Shown here piece by piece: positions 1 to 9,919 of a DNA stretch of 64,000 nucleotides (positions are counted from its first letter, which is position 1; each line of letters opens with the position of its first letter). The stretch covers positions 17,503 to 81,502 of the forward strand of contig JAQTYQ010000018.1 in the NCBI GenBank assembly GCA_028688225.1, written 5' to 3'. The translations under genes were made by a program, and so were the position numbers. The notes beneath the pieces are model-generated. The model worked only from the letters and a program-made list of their open reading frames with translations, did no database searches and was not told the origin of the DNA. The DNA comes from Opitutaceae bacterium (GTDB lineage: Bacteria > Verrucomicrobiota > Verrucomicrobiia > Opitutales > Opitutaceae).

Positions 1-3000
1 CTGGGATCGAGCCTCAGAGTAATGTGGAATGCGCTGTCCGGACCAGGCACAGCCTCATTCACGGCACCGGATTCGCAGACAACAGCCATGACGGCGTCGT
101 TGCCGGGAGTTTACGTGGTGCAACTGACTGCGTCTGACGGCACCACTGCGGCATCGGACATCACTGAAGTGCGCTTTGGTGCACAGTATGCAAACCCTGC
201 TCCGCAGGACTTGGCGGCTTGGTGGACTGGCAATCACACCGCTCAGGACGCAGTCAGCGGCTCGAGCGCCGAGATGTTGAACGACGTCCATTTCTCGCCT
301 GGAAAGGTTTCCGAAGCTTTCGAATTTGACGGGATCGACGATGCGCTCCATGTACCAGCATCTTCCGATATCGATGTCGGCGCGGCTCCTGCCGGCATGA
401 CCGTCGAGTTATGGATGAAGCCAAGGCAGCTCGCTGACCGGATCTTTCTGGCATGGCGCAAGGACGACGCTGAAGGTTTGTTTATCCAACAAGCCTTTGG
501 GGGACAGAGAATCTGGGTGCGGATCAAGGACACCGCTGGTCAGGACCACAGCATTCTGTCACCAGCGTTTTTGACGGCCGGAGAATGGCAGCATATCGCA
601 TTCACCTATGACAGGGTTTCGGGGGAAGCGCGAATCTACCGGAACGGGATACTCTCCGTTGTGCAGAATCTCGGCACGTTCACGGCTCAAACCTCCTATG
701 ATTTTTACCTCGGAGCGAGGCCTCGGGACTATCTGAGCTGTTACGATGGCTGCTTGGATGAAGTAGCCCTCTACCGGCGACCCTTGAGCGCCGACGAGAT
801 TCTCGCCATCTGGCAGGCCGACATCTTCGGCAAATGCCCCCTCGATGGAAATACCGGGCCGCACGTTGACGCGGGACCGGATCTCACAGTAGGAGCGGTC
901 AACCAGCAGGTCAATCTGAGCGGGAATGTCACCGACGATGGGCTGCCTGCAGGTCATGTGGTATCTACTCTCTGGAGCAAAGTGGCGGGCCCCGGGGATG
1001 CGGTCTTCATGGATGCCTCCTCTGCCACCACCACGGTGAGCTTTGATGCCGCCGGCGTCTACCTGCTTAAACTCTCTGCCGATGACGGTGCTATTACGAC
1101 CCAGGATTTGGTCGAAGCACAGGTCGCGGTTCCTGCCGCTCAGGGCTACCCCTCTGGCCTGTCGGCATGGTGGACTGCCAACGGGCATCCGCACGAATTC
1201 CTGCAGTATGGCCCTGATCTCCAGTTCTTTAACGGTGCGGCCTATGGACAGGGGATCTGTTCCCAAGGCATCCATTTCGACGGGGTCGACGATATTGTCA
1301 GGATACCTGCGTCCCTCGCCACTGACGTTGGCGTCTCCCAAGCTTTCACGATTGAATTTTGGTTCAAACGTTCACGGGAAATGGACGACGTCTTGCTTGT
1401 ATACAAAAACCGCGGCGGGCCGGAAGGCGTCAAAGTATCAAGCCTGTACAACGGTTCGCTGATGGTGGCGAATCTGGTAGATGTCGCTGGTGAGAGCCAT
1501 TCCTTCAATACTGCAGCTTGGGTATTCACAGGGCAGCAATGGCAGCATCTGGCTCTGACTTACGACGCGGCGACGGGGCTCGGCCGGCTTTATCGCGACG
1601 GACAGTTGGTCAGAGAGCAGTCCTTAGGCAGCTTCACACCCCAGACGAGCTATGACGTCTGGCTGGGGAGCGATCCTGATCGGAACTATCTTGGTGGCGA
1701 TCTTGACGAGCTCAGCTTCTACAACCGGGCTCTGACCATCGCAGAGATTCAAGGCATCTACAATGCCGGTGCATTTGGGAAGAGCCCGGTTCCGGCGAAT
1801 GGCGCCCCCACCGTCAGCGCCGGCGCCGATCAGCCGGCTTATGTCGACACGGCTGTCACCCTCGCCGCCACTGCGGTCGACGACGGCCTGCCGAATCCGC
1901 CCGCCGCGCTCACCTACGGCTGGTCCGTGGTCAGCAGCCCCGCCGGCAGCAGTCCGCCCGCCGTCTCCGGTCCCGTCGTCAGCGGCTCCACGTTCACCTT
2001 CACCTTCACGTTCACTGCCCCCGGCGCCTACGTCCTGCGCCTGTCCGCCGGCGACTCCGAACTCACCGGTTCGGACGACGTGCAGGTCACCGTGACCACG
2101 CCGCCGTCGGCCCCGCCGGCGGTCGCGATCACGTCGCCCGCCAATCACGCCAGCCTTCCGGCCGGCACGCCGTTCACCCTCGCCGCCACCGCCACCGACT
2201 CCGACGGCACGATCGCCAAGGTCGAGTTCTTCCAAGGCGCCGCCAAGCTCGGCGAAGCCACCGCACCGAGCACGCCACCTTCCACTTTCACTTTCACTCT
2301 CACGTCCGGCCTGCCCCTCGGCTCCTACACCTTCACCGCCAGGGCCACGGACAACGCCGGGATGACCGCCACGTCGGCGCCGGTCGAGGTCACCGTCGTG
2401 GCCGATCCCGGCACGCCGCCCTTCGCCGAAATCTCCACCCCCGCCGAGGACGCGCGCATCTCCGCGCCCACCGCGGTCACCGGCGTCGTCGCCAGCCCGA
2501 TCCTCGCCTCCTGGACGCTCGAATGCCGCCTCAAGGCCGCCGACGGCGAAACGCCGCTGCCGTGGACCACCGTCGCCACCGGCACCGAACCGGTTGGTTC
2601 CCTCAATCCCTCGGTCCCTCAGTCCCTTGGGATCTTCGATCCCACCCTCCTCCTCAACGGCATCTACGAACTGCAGTTGCGCGCCGCCGACGCCGCCGGG
2701 CGCACGCTCGTTTCCGGCCCGATCACGATCGTGGTCGAGGGCAACATGAAGGTCGGCGCCTTCACGCTCGCCTTCGAGGACCTCAGTCTCCCGCTCGCCG
2801 GCATCCCGATCCAGCTGATCCGCACCTACGATAGCCGGGACAGCCGGGTAGGGGATTTCGGGCCGGGCTGGCGCCTCGCCGTCAACAACATCCGCGTCCA
2901 GAAGAACCGCAATCTCAGCCCCGGCTGGTATCAAACGCCGCAACAGGGCGACGGCATCCAGTTCTACTATGTCGAACCCGTCCAGGAACGCATCGTCACT

Positions 3001-6000
3001 GTCGCCATGCCCGACGGCGAAACCCACCGCTTCCGCGCCGGCGCCTACGTCAAGGTCCGCCCGGGCGACCCCGACAACGCCTCCTGGGCCCTCGTCGTGC
3101 GCGAGGGGTTGATCAAGTTCTATCCGCTCGGCGATACGACCTCGACCCTTGAGCCGCTCGACGCCGCCAACCAGCTCTACGACCGGTTCTGGCTGCAGGG
3201 CACCGGCGACCAGGACATCTATGCCGGGGAATACGGCGACCTCGATTTCATCCCCTACAACCCGGCCCGCTTCCGCCTCACGACCAAGGATGGAGCCGTA
3301 TACATTCTGGACGAGCGCCTGGGGCTGCTCGAGATGCGCGACCTCAACGGCAACACCCTTGTTTTGGCCCGGGACGGCCAGAACCGGGTGACTTCGATCG
3401 TCTCCACCCTTGCTCCCTCCTCCTTGCCTCCTGCTCCCGGCAGCGTCACCACCGTGACCATCCACCGCGACGCCACCGGCCGCGTGGACTACATCACCGA
3501 TCCCGCCGGGCGGGACCTTGATTACCTCTACGACGCCCAGGGCCGCCTCGGCTCGTTCGCCAACCGCGAGCTCAACGTCACCCAGTTCCTCTACGAACTG
3601 TCTGACTCGCTACTCGATGTTCGCTACTCGCTACTGACAAGAATCATCGATCCCCGCGGCGTTTCCGCGCTGCGCTCCGAGTACGACGCCGACGGGCGCC
3701 TCGTGAAGCAGATCGATGCCGACGGCCGGGAAACGGTCTTCAACCGCGGCGTCGACGCCACCGGCCGCTTCGAGAAGGTCAGGGACCGCCTCGGCCACGA
3801 AACCGCCTACTACTACGACGACCGGGGCAACGTCGTGCTCAAGATCGACCCGGCCGGCGCCCAGACCAGCTTCGCCTATTACCCGGACACCGACCGGGTA
3901 AGATTCGAGACCGATCACTACGGCAACGTGAAGTCGTTTGCCTACGATGCCCGCGGCAACCTGACGGTCGAAACCGTCGGCGCCAGCGCCGCCGAGGATC
4001 CGGCCAGTCCGACCACAGGCTACACCACGCGCACGACCTGCAACGAGCGCAGCGCGCCGACCTCGATCACCGATCCCGACGGCCGTGTCCAAACGTTCAC
4101 CTACGATCCGGCGACCAACAACCTGCTCACCCACACCACCGGCGCCGGCGGGCCTCAACCGGCCACCTCGACCTACACCTATTTGGCCGACGGCACCCTC
4201 GCCACCGTCACCGACGCCCTCGGCAACGTCACCAGCCACGCCTATGATTATGCGTTCAGCGACGCCGCGTTCCCCAGCGCCGTGAAGCAGATCACGGTCA
4301 CCGTCACCGATCCTGCGGGCGCCGCGGGCTCCGATCCAGCCAACGCCGCAGTCACCGTGCTGCGCGCCACGCGCGCTCTCCACGACGCGCAGGAAAACCA
4401 GGTCGCCCAGATCGTCACGCGCACCTTGCCCGCCGGCGGCACGGAGGACGTGGTGACCCGTTATCTCTACGATTTCGAGAACCGCCTGGTGGCCACGATC
4501 CAGCCGGACGGCAAGGTCGCCGAGACCCGTTACAATGCCATCGGCAAGCAGTCGGCCTCGGTCCTGTGGAAGTCCTACGCCGACTACCAGGGCGCCAACG
4601 ACACCCTGGCGCGGGTCACGAGCTGCGGCTACGACGACCGCGGCAACCAGACCACCATCACCTATCCGGATGGGACCTCCGAGACCACGCACTACGACGC
4701 GGAGAACCGCCGCGACTGGAGCCAGGACCGCCTCGGGCAGACGACCGGTTACCAGTACGACGCGGTCGGCCGCCTGCGCTTCACGACCTTCCCCGGCGGC
4801 GCCAGCACGGAGACGGTCTACGATCTGGCGGGCCGTGTGACCGACAGCTACGATGAGCTGCGCTACCGCACCCAGTACGTCTACTATTCCGATGGCACCC
4901 CCGACGCCTCGCGCCGCCGCCAGGTCATCGTGGCGCCCGACGCCTCCGTTCCATCCGTCACCACCTATCAATACGACCACGCCGGCAACGTCCGCTATGT
5001 GACCGATCCGCGGGGCAACACCGTGGAGACGCAGTACGACGAGTTCGGCCGTCTGCGCTTCGTCATCTATCCAGCCACTGACGAGCATCCCTCCACCCAC
5101 ACCGAGACCCGGTACAACGCCCTGGGCCAGCGCGTCGCCGTCGTCGACCAGGAAGAAAAAATCACTCGCTATCGTTACGACGCTCTCGGCCGCCTCGTCG
5201 AGGTCCGGCAATACCTCGACCAGTCGCTCGCCGCCTCGGATGCCGATTTCTCCCTTCCGACTACTCACTCCTCGCTAGTCGCTCCTCGCTACTCGTTTGA
5301 TGAGCTTGGGCATCAAACGTCCCAGACGGACGCCCTGGGCCGGGTCACAAGCTACTGGAGCGATGCCGTCGGCCGGCGGACCCAGCGCGTGCTGCCGGAC
5401 AATGCCACGGAGACTTTGCAATACGATGATTGGGGCAACCTTTGGAAGCGGACGGACTTTGCCGGCAAGACGAGTGTCTTCACCTACGACGCCCTGAACC
5501 GGCTCACGACCAAGACGGCGGACACAAGCCACTCCTCGCTGGTCTACGGGCACGCCATCGCACGGGTGGAGTACGATTACGATGCCAGCGGCGCCCGGAC
5601 GGCGGCGCGCACCTACAACAAGGACAACCTGCTTCTCTACACCGAAAGCACGCCGCGCACCGTGCGCGGCTGGGTGGACTACAGGGATGCCGGCGGCACG
5701 CGGCTTGATTACACCTACTACGGCAACGGGCTTCTCCAGGACACCGTCTCTTCCACCACGAACGGGGTGAATCTAGGCTACCGCTACGACGGGCTGAACC
5801 GCCTCGCCTTTGTGGATGACGCCACCACGGGCACGATCCGCACCACGAGCTACACGTACAACGCCAATGGGAGCCTGGAGACGGTAGCCTGCGCCAACGG
5901 CGTGACGCACAACTACCAGTACGATGCGCTCAACCGGTTGCGAACGCTGAACGTCACCTTAAACCTTACCACCTTACACGCTTACACCTACCAGCTCCGC

Positions 6001-7479
6001 GCTTCGGGCCACCGTCAGCAGGTGACCGAAAACACCGGCCGGACCGTCAGCTACGCCTACGATGGTATTTACCGCCTGACCGGCGAGACGATCACCGGCG
6101 ATGCCAGCAGCAACGGCTCCGTCAGCTACACGCTCGACAAAGTCGGGAACCGCCTCTCACGGTCCTCTTCTGTGGCCTCCGTGCCCTCCGTGGTGAACAC
6201 CTTCACTTCCAGGGATTGGTTGAATTCGGATACTTATGATGCCAACGGCAACACCACGCTCTCGTTCGGCGTCACCACACAGGATATTTATGATTTTGAG
6301 GATCGATTGATCGTCCGGCACAAGCCGGACGGCTCCACCATCAATCTCAGCTATGATGCGGACGGGAATCGCCTGCAAAAGACATGTCTCGACGCCTCGG
6401 CTCAGCTTGTCTCCTCGACTTACTACCTCGTCGATGCCAACAACCTCACCGGCTACGCGCAGGTGGTGGAGGAACAGACCAGCACTGGAGGGTCGACGCC
6501 CTCGTCGACCCTGAAGGTCCATGCTTACGGCTCCGATCTCATCTCCCAGACGACCTTCGACCTTGGACCATCGACGTTCGGCACGCGTTTCTACGCGTAC
6601 GACGGCCACGGCTCGGTGCGTGAACTGACGGACGATTCCGGCGCGATCACCGACACCTACACGTACGACGCGTTCGGCGTGCTAATCGCCCGTACCGGCA
6701 CGACCGACAACGCCTACCTGTATCGCGGCGAGCAGTGGGATGCCGATCTTGGCCTCTATTACTTGAGAGCGCGCTACCTCAATCCGAACTCGGGGCGGTT
6801 CTGGTCGATGGACAGCTACGAGGGTAGCAGCAGCGACCCCATGTCACTGCACAAATACCTCTATGCAAATGCCGACGGTGTGAACAACTCGGATCCGAGT
6901 GGAAACTTTACCAGTATGGCAGAGCTGAATTTTACGGCGGCGGATGTTGGCCTCTTAGCAACTCGCATTGCGGTTCCGGCTGTGCGCGTGGCAATCTCAC
7001 CGCTCGCAAAAGTCGCGATTGGCGTGGGGTTCAGCTCAGCTACTGCAGGCGTTCTAACCTGGGTTTATCACTCAACGGAAGTTGAACGTGAACGGGAGAA
7101 GGTCAAAACCGAACTTAAGGAAAAGTCCAAGGGCCCCATTTTGTTTTACTACGGCAGTAAAGAAAAAATTGCTCGTTATGTGGCGGTAAGCGCAATAAGA
7201 GCTTCAGCACGTTTTCCAAGAGACCGTAAGGGCCCTCTCACTTTCCCTGAAGGTGCCTATGCGACCGATATTCCACCATTTGATGTATTGTATACGCAAA
7301 GTCAGCTTTCGTCTGAATTTTATAACGGTGACGAATCGCACGATCTCTCATGGTTTATCGCCTTTGCGAAAAATGACTTTGCGAGATATTATAAGCATCA
7401 ATTTATCCGACACGCACCTGCCGGGACCTGGGTGCCTATAGAAATAGTACTATTCGGTCCTAATCTAATGTCACCATAA
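1..7479 (+). CDS. Rhs/YD-repeat polymorphic toxin with LamG and PKD modules, 5'-truncated by window edge
   Basis: The reading frame is open from base 1, so the gene begins outside the window; the first Met, at 22, sits inside a PKD-like domain and is not the real start. Counting from that Met, the protein has two LamG/concanavalin-like modules (about 65-265 and 382-588) alternating with PKD-like domains, an Ig-like stretch to about 905, then a YD-repeat Rhs shell (about 1150-2190). The conserved Rhs core end contains LGLYYLRARYLNPNSGRFW. After the DPSG boundary (about 2290) the sequence changes character and becomes AT-richer. The last 110 residues carry ILFYYGS, then YATDIPP, then a late HDLSWFIAF segment, which resembles the ART-HYD1 ADP-ribosyltransferase toxin fold. 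Inferred role: a surface or secreted toxin-delivery protein whose C-terminal tip is the effector. The Rhs assignment is firm; the HYD1 assignment rests on motif recognition only. Confidence 0.93.
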   Translation: MGSSLRVMWNALSGPGTASFTAPDSQTTAMTASLPGVYVVQLTASDGTTAASDITEVRFGAQYANPAPQDLAAWWTGNHTAQDAVSGSSAEMLNDVHFSPGKVSEAFEFDGIDDALHVPASSDIDVGAAPAGMTVELWMKPRQLADRIFLAWRKDDAEGLFIQQAFGGQRIWVRIKDTAGQDHSILSPAFLTAGEWQHIAFTYDRVSGEARIYRNGILSVVQNLGTFTAQTSYDFYLGARPRDYLSCYDGCLDEVALYRRPLSADEILAIWQADIFGKCPLDGNTGPHVDAGPDLTVGAVNQQVNLSGNVTDDGLPAGHVVSTLWSKVAGPGDAVFMDASSATTTVSFDAAGVYLLKLSADDGAITTQDLVEAQVAVPAAQGYPSGLSAWWTANGHPHEFLQYGPDLQFFNGAAYGQGICSQGIHFDGVDDIVRIPASLATDVGVSQAFTIEFWFKRSREMDDVLLVYKNRGGPEGVKVSSLYNGSLMVANLVDVAGESHSFNTAAWVFTGQQWQHLALTYDAATGLGRLYRDGQLVREQSLGSFTPQTSYDVWLGSDPDRNYLGGDLDELSFYNRALTIAEIQGIYNAGAFGKSPVPANGAPTVSAGADQPAYVDTAVTLAATAVDDGLPNPPAALTYGWSVVSSPAGSSPPAVSGPVVSGSTFTFTFTFTAPGAYVLRLSAGDSELTGSDDVQVTVTTPPSAPPAVAITSPANHASLPAGTPFTLAATATDSDGTIAKVEFFQGAAKLGEATAPSTPPSTFTFTLTSGLPLGSYTFTARATDNAGMTATSAPVEVTVVADPGTPPFAEISTPAEDARISAPTAVTGVVASPILASWTLECRLKAADGETPLPWTTVATGTEPVGSLNPSVPQSLGIFDPTLLLNGIYELQLRAADAAGRTLVSGPITIVVEGNMKVGAFTLAFEDLSLPLAGIPIQLIRTYDSRDSRVGDFGPGWRLAVNNIRVQKNRNLSPGWYQTPQQGDGIQFYYVEPVQERIVTVAMPDGETHRFRAGAYVKVRPGDPDNASWALVVREGLIKFYPLGDTTSTLEPLDAANQLYDRFWLQGTGDQDIYAGEYGDLDFIPYNPARFRLTTKDGAVYILDERLGLLEMRDLNGNTLVLARDGQNRVTSIVSTLAPSSLPPAPGSVTTVTIHRDATGRVDYITDPAGRDLDYLYDAQGRLGSFANRELNVTQFLYELSDSLLDVRYSLLTRIIDPRGVSALRSEYDADGRLVKQIDADGRETVFNRGVDATGRFEKVRDRLGHETAYYYDDRGNVVLKIDPAGAQTSFAYYPDTDRVRFETDHYGNVKSFAYDARGNLTVETVGASAAEDPASPTTGYTTRTTCNERSAPTSITDPDGRVQTFTYDPATNNLLTHTTGAGGPQPATSTYTYLADGTLATVTDALGNVTSHAYDYAFSDAAFPSAVKQITVTVTDPAGAAGSDPANAAVTVLRATRALHDAQENQVAQIVTRTLPAGGTEDVVTRYLYDFENRLVATIQPDGKVAETRYNAIGKQSASVLWKSYADYQGANDTLARVTSCGYDDRGNQTTITYPDGTSETTHYDAENRRDWSQDRLGQTTGYQYDAVGRLRFTTFPGGASTETVYDLAGRVTDSYDELRYRTQYVYYSDGTPDASRRRQVIVAPDASVPSVTTYQYDHAGNVRYVTDPRGNTVETQYDEFGRLRFVIYPATDEHPSTHTETRYNALGQRVAVVDQEEKITRYRYDALGRLVEVRQYLDQSLAASDADFSLPTTHSSLVAPRYSFDELGHQTSQTDALGRVTSYWSDAVGRRTQRVLPDNATETLQYDDWGNLWKRTDFAGKTSVFTYDALNRLTTKTADTSHSSLVYGHAIARVEYDYDASGARTAARTYNKDNLLLYTESTPRTVRGWVDYRDAGGTRLDYTYYGNGLLQDTVSSTTNGVNLGYRYDGLNRLAFVDDATTGTIRTTSYTYNANGSLETVACANGVTHNYQYDALNRLRTLNVTLNLTTLHAYTYQLRASGHRQQVTENTGRTVSYAYDGIYRLTGETITGDASSNGSVSYTLDKVGNRLSRSSSVASVPSVVNTFTSRDWLNSDTYDANGNTTLSFGVTTQDIYDFEDRLIVRHKPDGSTINLSYDADGNRLQKTCLDASAQLVSSTYYLVDANNLTGYAQVVEEQTSTGGSTPSSTLKVHAYGSDLISQTTFDLGPSTFGTRFYAYDGHGSVRELTDDSGAITDTYTYDAFGVLIARTGTTDNAYLYRGEQWDADLGLYYLRARYLNPNSGRFWSMDSYEGSSSDPMSLHKYLYANADGVNNSDPSGNFTSMAELNFTAADVGLLATRIAVPAVRVAISPLAKVAIGVGFSSATAGVLTWVYHSTEVEREREKVKTELKEKSKGPILFYYGSKEKIARYVAVSAIRASARFPRDRKGPLTFPEGAYATDIPPFDVLYTQSQLSSEFYNGDESHDLSWFIAFAKNDFARYYKHQFIRHAPAGTWVPIEIVLFGPNLMSP

Positions 7480-7480
7480 C

Positions 7481-7804
7481 ATGCCCAAAGTGATGATTAG
7501 TTTGCTCCGGCCGGGGGATGAACGCGCCTGCAGAATTTTTCAGGCAGCCTTTCAAGCTGAACCTTCAAAGTTTGAGTATGCCTTAGATTGGACGTCTTTT
7601 CAAATTGACACGGAAACCGGTGCGACGATTCGAGGGAATTTTGATGCTTCGAATAGAGGCTTCGCACTAGTATTATTAGTTGGAGATGAGCAAGTCTTCG
7701 ACGCCGGAGGATACATTGCCGAGCATCAACCAATCCAATTTGGAGTGAGAGTTAAATCACTATATATAGGGTTGTTTTTTGAGCCTGATGATGTTGTATA
7801 TTAA
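7481..7804 (+). CDS. Candidate immunity protein for the upstream Rhs toxin tip
   Basis: This 107-residue acidic, probably cytosolic protein starts one base after the Rhs stop codon, so translation is likely coupled. It has no signal peptide or membrane segment. I recognise no family. Its base composition is AT-richer than the Rhs core and matches the toxin tip, as expected if tip and partner were acquired together. The position directly behind a variable Rhs C-terminus is the classical place of an rhsI immunity gene. The immunity role is inferred from context alone. Confidence 0.75.
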   Translation: MPKVMISLLRPGDERACRIFQAAFQAEPSKFEYALDWTSFQIDTETGATIRGNFDASNRGFALVLLVGDEQVFDAGGYIAEHQPIQFGVRVKSLYIGLFFEPDDVVY

Positions 7805-7868
7805 AGCAGGAGGCGATTGTTGAACCCATGCACCAACTATAGCGGGGCGCGGGCCGAATACCAACGGC
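7805..7868 (+). other. Junction between immunity gene and orphan Rhs module
   Basis: A good Shine-Dalgarno-like AGGAGG at about 7808 is followed by an ATG at 7828 that opens only a four-codon ORF. The frame of the downstream orphan module is closed by TGA at 7821-7823 and has no ATG before it. Homology to the main Rhs core begins abruptly at about 7860, where the codons for TNGVNLGY reproduce those at about 5757-5782. Confidence 0.6.
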
Positions 7869-9647
7869 GTGAACCTCGGCTACCGGTACGACGAGGCGAA
7901 CCGGCTGGCCTACGTGGACGACGCCTGCACCGGCGCCGTCCGGACCACGGGCTACACCTACAATCCCAACGGCTCGCTGGAGATGGCGACGGCGCCCAAC
8001 GGCGTCAAGCATGCCTATGCGTACGATACCCTGAACCGCCTGCGCACGCTCAGTGTTTCAAATCTCCAATCTCAAATCGTTCACTCCTACACCTATTCCC
8101 TGACACCCTCCGGCCACCGCCGGCAGGTGATCGAAGGCGCCAAGACCACGACCTACGCCTATGACGACCTCTACCGCCTGACCTCCGAAACTGTCGCCGG
8201 GGTCGCCGACCCCGGGCAAAACGGGATGATCTCGTACACCCTCGACAAAGTCGGGAACCGCCTCGCGCGATCTTCTGCAGTGGCGCCTGTGCCCTCCGTT
8301 TTGAGCCAGACCTATGATGCCCGGGACCGCCTGACCGGCCTTGACGGACGCTCCGTCGGCTACGACCTCAATGGCAACACCACCTCGGGCAGTCTGCAGG
8401 ATTTGGCGGCGGCGGGCTTCGGCACGTTCACCGATGTGTACGATTTTGAGAATCGCCTCGTTCTGCGCACGAAGGCGGACGGATCGAGCATCAACATCGT
8501 TTATGACGCCGACGGCAATCGGATCGGGAAAACCAGCCTCGATTCCAGCAGTCAGCTCGTGGTCAGCACGAGCTACCTGGTCGATGCGAACAACCTGACC
8601 GGTTACTCCCAGGTCATGGAGGAGCGCATCGCGACGGCCGCAGGCACCGAGACGCGCATCTACAGCTATGGCACCGACCTAATCGGGCAGGACCGCTTCG
8701 ATCCGGCCGCCGGGCAGTGGAAGTTCTCGTTTGTCGGCCGCGACGGTCATGGATCGATCCGCGAGCTGCTCGACGAGACCGGGTCCGTCACCGACACGTT
8801 TGCCTTCGACGCCTGGGGCCTGCTTGTCGCTCGTGCCGGGGTCACACCCAATCATTACCTCTGCGCCGGCGAGCAGTTCGATGAAGACCTCGGGCTGTAC
8901 TTCAACCGGGCGCGGTATCTCAACGTCCAGACCGGCCGGTTCTGGACGATGGATGATTATGAGGGTGCGCCGGCTGATCCGGTTTCACTGCATAAATACC
9001 TCTATGCAAGTGCCAACCCTGTCAGCTTCATGGATCCGACGGGACACTTCTCGATGGTCGAGTTGCAGCAGGCGATGTTCACGGTCAGCACGCTCGCGAG
9101 AATTGCGCTTCCGAATATCGCTCGATTGGGAGTGGGCGTCGCACAACGCATGGCCGCTTCACTCCTGCGGCCTTTCTTTGCCCTTGCGGGTGGCATACCT
9201 CTCGCCACGCAGATGGGTCAGCGGCTGAGCGCGTGGGACAAGTTCCAAAGGTTCTTTATCACGCCTACTCAGTCTTACCCCGGAGTTGCGAATTGGCTGA
9301 GGGAATTGTTTCAGCGAATGGGCGTCACACTAAATCAGCACCACGTTTTCATTCAGCAAGCGTGGTATCGCGCAGGCAGTCCCAGCCAATGGTATCCGGG
9401 CGATACAGCGGCAAATCTAGGAATGCAGCGACTGGGAAATGCAGGATTTAACCTGCTTGCGATTCCAGATGGTTTGAACCGCGCGATGGGAGCAGCGACG
9501 GTAGCAGGCTCCGCAAAGACTGCCGCGTTCGCTACAGCAACGGCAGGAAGCGTCGCGATGGCCATGGAATATGTCTGGGACATGATCTCGTCGCCATTTG
9601 AGGATGAGCAACCCACGCCGACACCGCCGCCGCCTCCGAATCCATGA
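7869..9647 (+). CDS. Orphan Rhs core/tip module with HNH-like nuclease toxin tip
   Basis: The first 390 or so residues are a second copy of the C-terminal Rhs core of the upstream gene (NLGYRYDEANRLAYVDD against NLGYRYDGLNRLAFVDD) and end in the same RYLNVQTGRFW-type core motif and a DPTG boundary. The remaining 200 residues are unrelated to the first tip. They contain NQHHVFIQQAW (His pair at 491-492) followed by a G-N-L-IP-LN pattern, consistent with the HNH/Endonuclease VII class of toxin tips, and end in a proline-rich tail. The only start is a GTG within homologous core sequence and lacks a ribosome binding site, so this is probably a silent orphan tip that could replace the main tip by recombination through the shared core. 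Nuclease activity is inferred from motifs. Confidence 0.8.
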   Translation: MNLGYRYDEANRLAYVDDACTGAVRTTGYTYNPNGSLEMATAPNGVKHAYAYDTLNRLRTLSVSNLQSQIVHSYTYSLTPSGHRRQVIEGAKTTTYAYDDLYRLTSETVAGVADPGQNGMISYTLDKVGNRLARSSAVAPVPSVLSQTYDARDRLTGLDGRSVGYDLNGNTTSGSLQDLAAAGFGTFTDVYDFENRLVLRTKADGSSINIVYDADGNRIGKTSLDSSSQLVVSTSYLVDANNLTGYSQVMEERIATAAGTETRIYSYGTDLIGQDRFDPAAGQWKFSFVGRDGHGSIRELLDETGSVTDTFAFDAWGLLVARAGVTPNHYLCAGEQFDEDLGLYFNRARYLNVQTGRFWTMDDYEGAPADPVSLHKYLYASANPVSFMDPTGHFSMVELQQAMFTVSTLARIALPNIARLGVGVAQRMAASLLRPFFALAGGIPLATQMGQRLSAWDKFQRFFITPTQSYPGVANWLRELFQRMGVTLNQHHVFIQQAWYRAGSPSQWYPGDTAANLGMQRLGNAGFNLLAIPDGLNRAMGAATVAGSAKTAAFATATAGSVAMAMEYVWDMISSPFEDEQPTPTPPPPPNP

Positions 9648-9919
9648 AATATCACGGCACCGACATCGAAGTGATGCTAGGAGATCGAGTGATTTATCGA
9701 CATCTCTTCTTCGGAAAATCGAACGGAGTCGCCGCTTATATCCCAGGCGTTTCCGAGGTTAACCCGCGAATCATACCCAACCAGTGGGTTGTGAAGCTCG
9801 CAAATGGTAAGGGTGTTTTCATGCTCTTTGCTCCAGAGTTGGAGTTTGCGCACCGCCGAATCTTGTTTGTCGAGCGAGGTAGCGTTGACGATGTAATCAA
9901 GGCGAGCGATCCAGTTTAG
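9644..9919 (+). CDS. Candidate immunity protein of the orphan Rhs tip
   Basis: This 91-residue protein overlaps the orphan tip by 4 bases (ATGA), the usual sign of translational coupling. It starts with DIEVMLGDRVIYRHLFFGK, a compact beta-rich pattern, and has no signal peptide or membrane helix. It is unlike the first immunity candidate, as expected since the two tips also differ. I do not recognise a named family. An immunity role is inferred from position only; a small SH3-like regulatory protein is an alternative. Confidence 0.72.
   Translation: MKYHGTDIEVMLGDRVIYRHLFFGKSNGVAAYIPGVSEVNPRIIPNQWVVKLANGKGVFMLFAPELEFAHRRILFVERGSVDDVIKASDPV

Noticed and set aside
1624..3465. 613-codon minus-strand ORF (also 3631-5268 minus)
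   Set aside because: Antisense to the YD-repeat gene; composition Gly/Arg/Val-rich with no family pattern, a normal shadow in GC-rich DNA.
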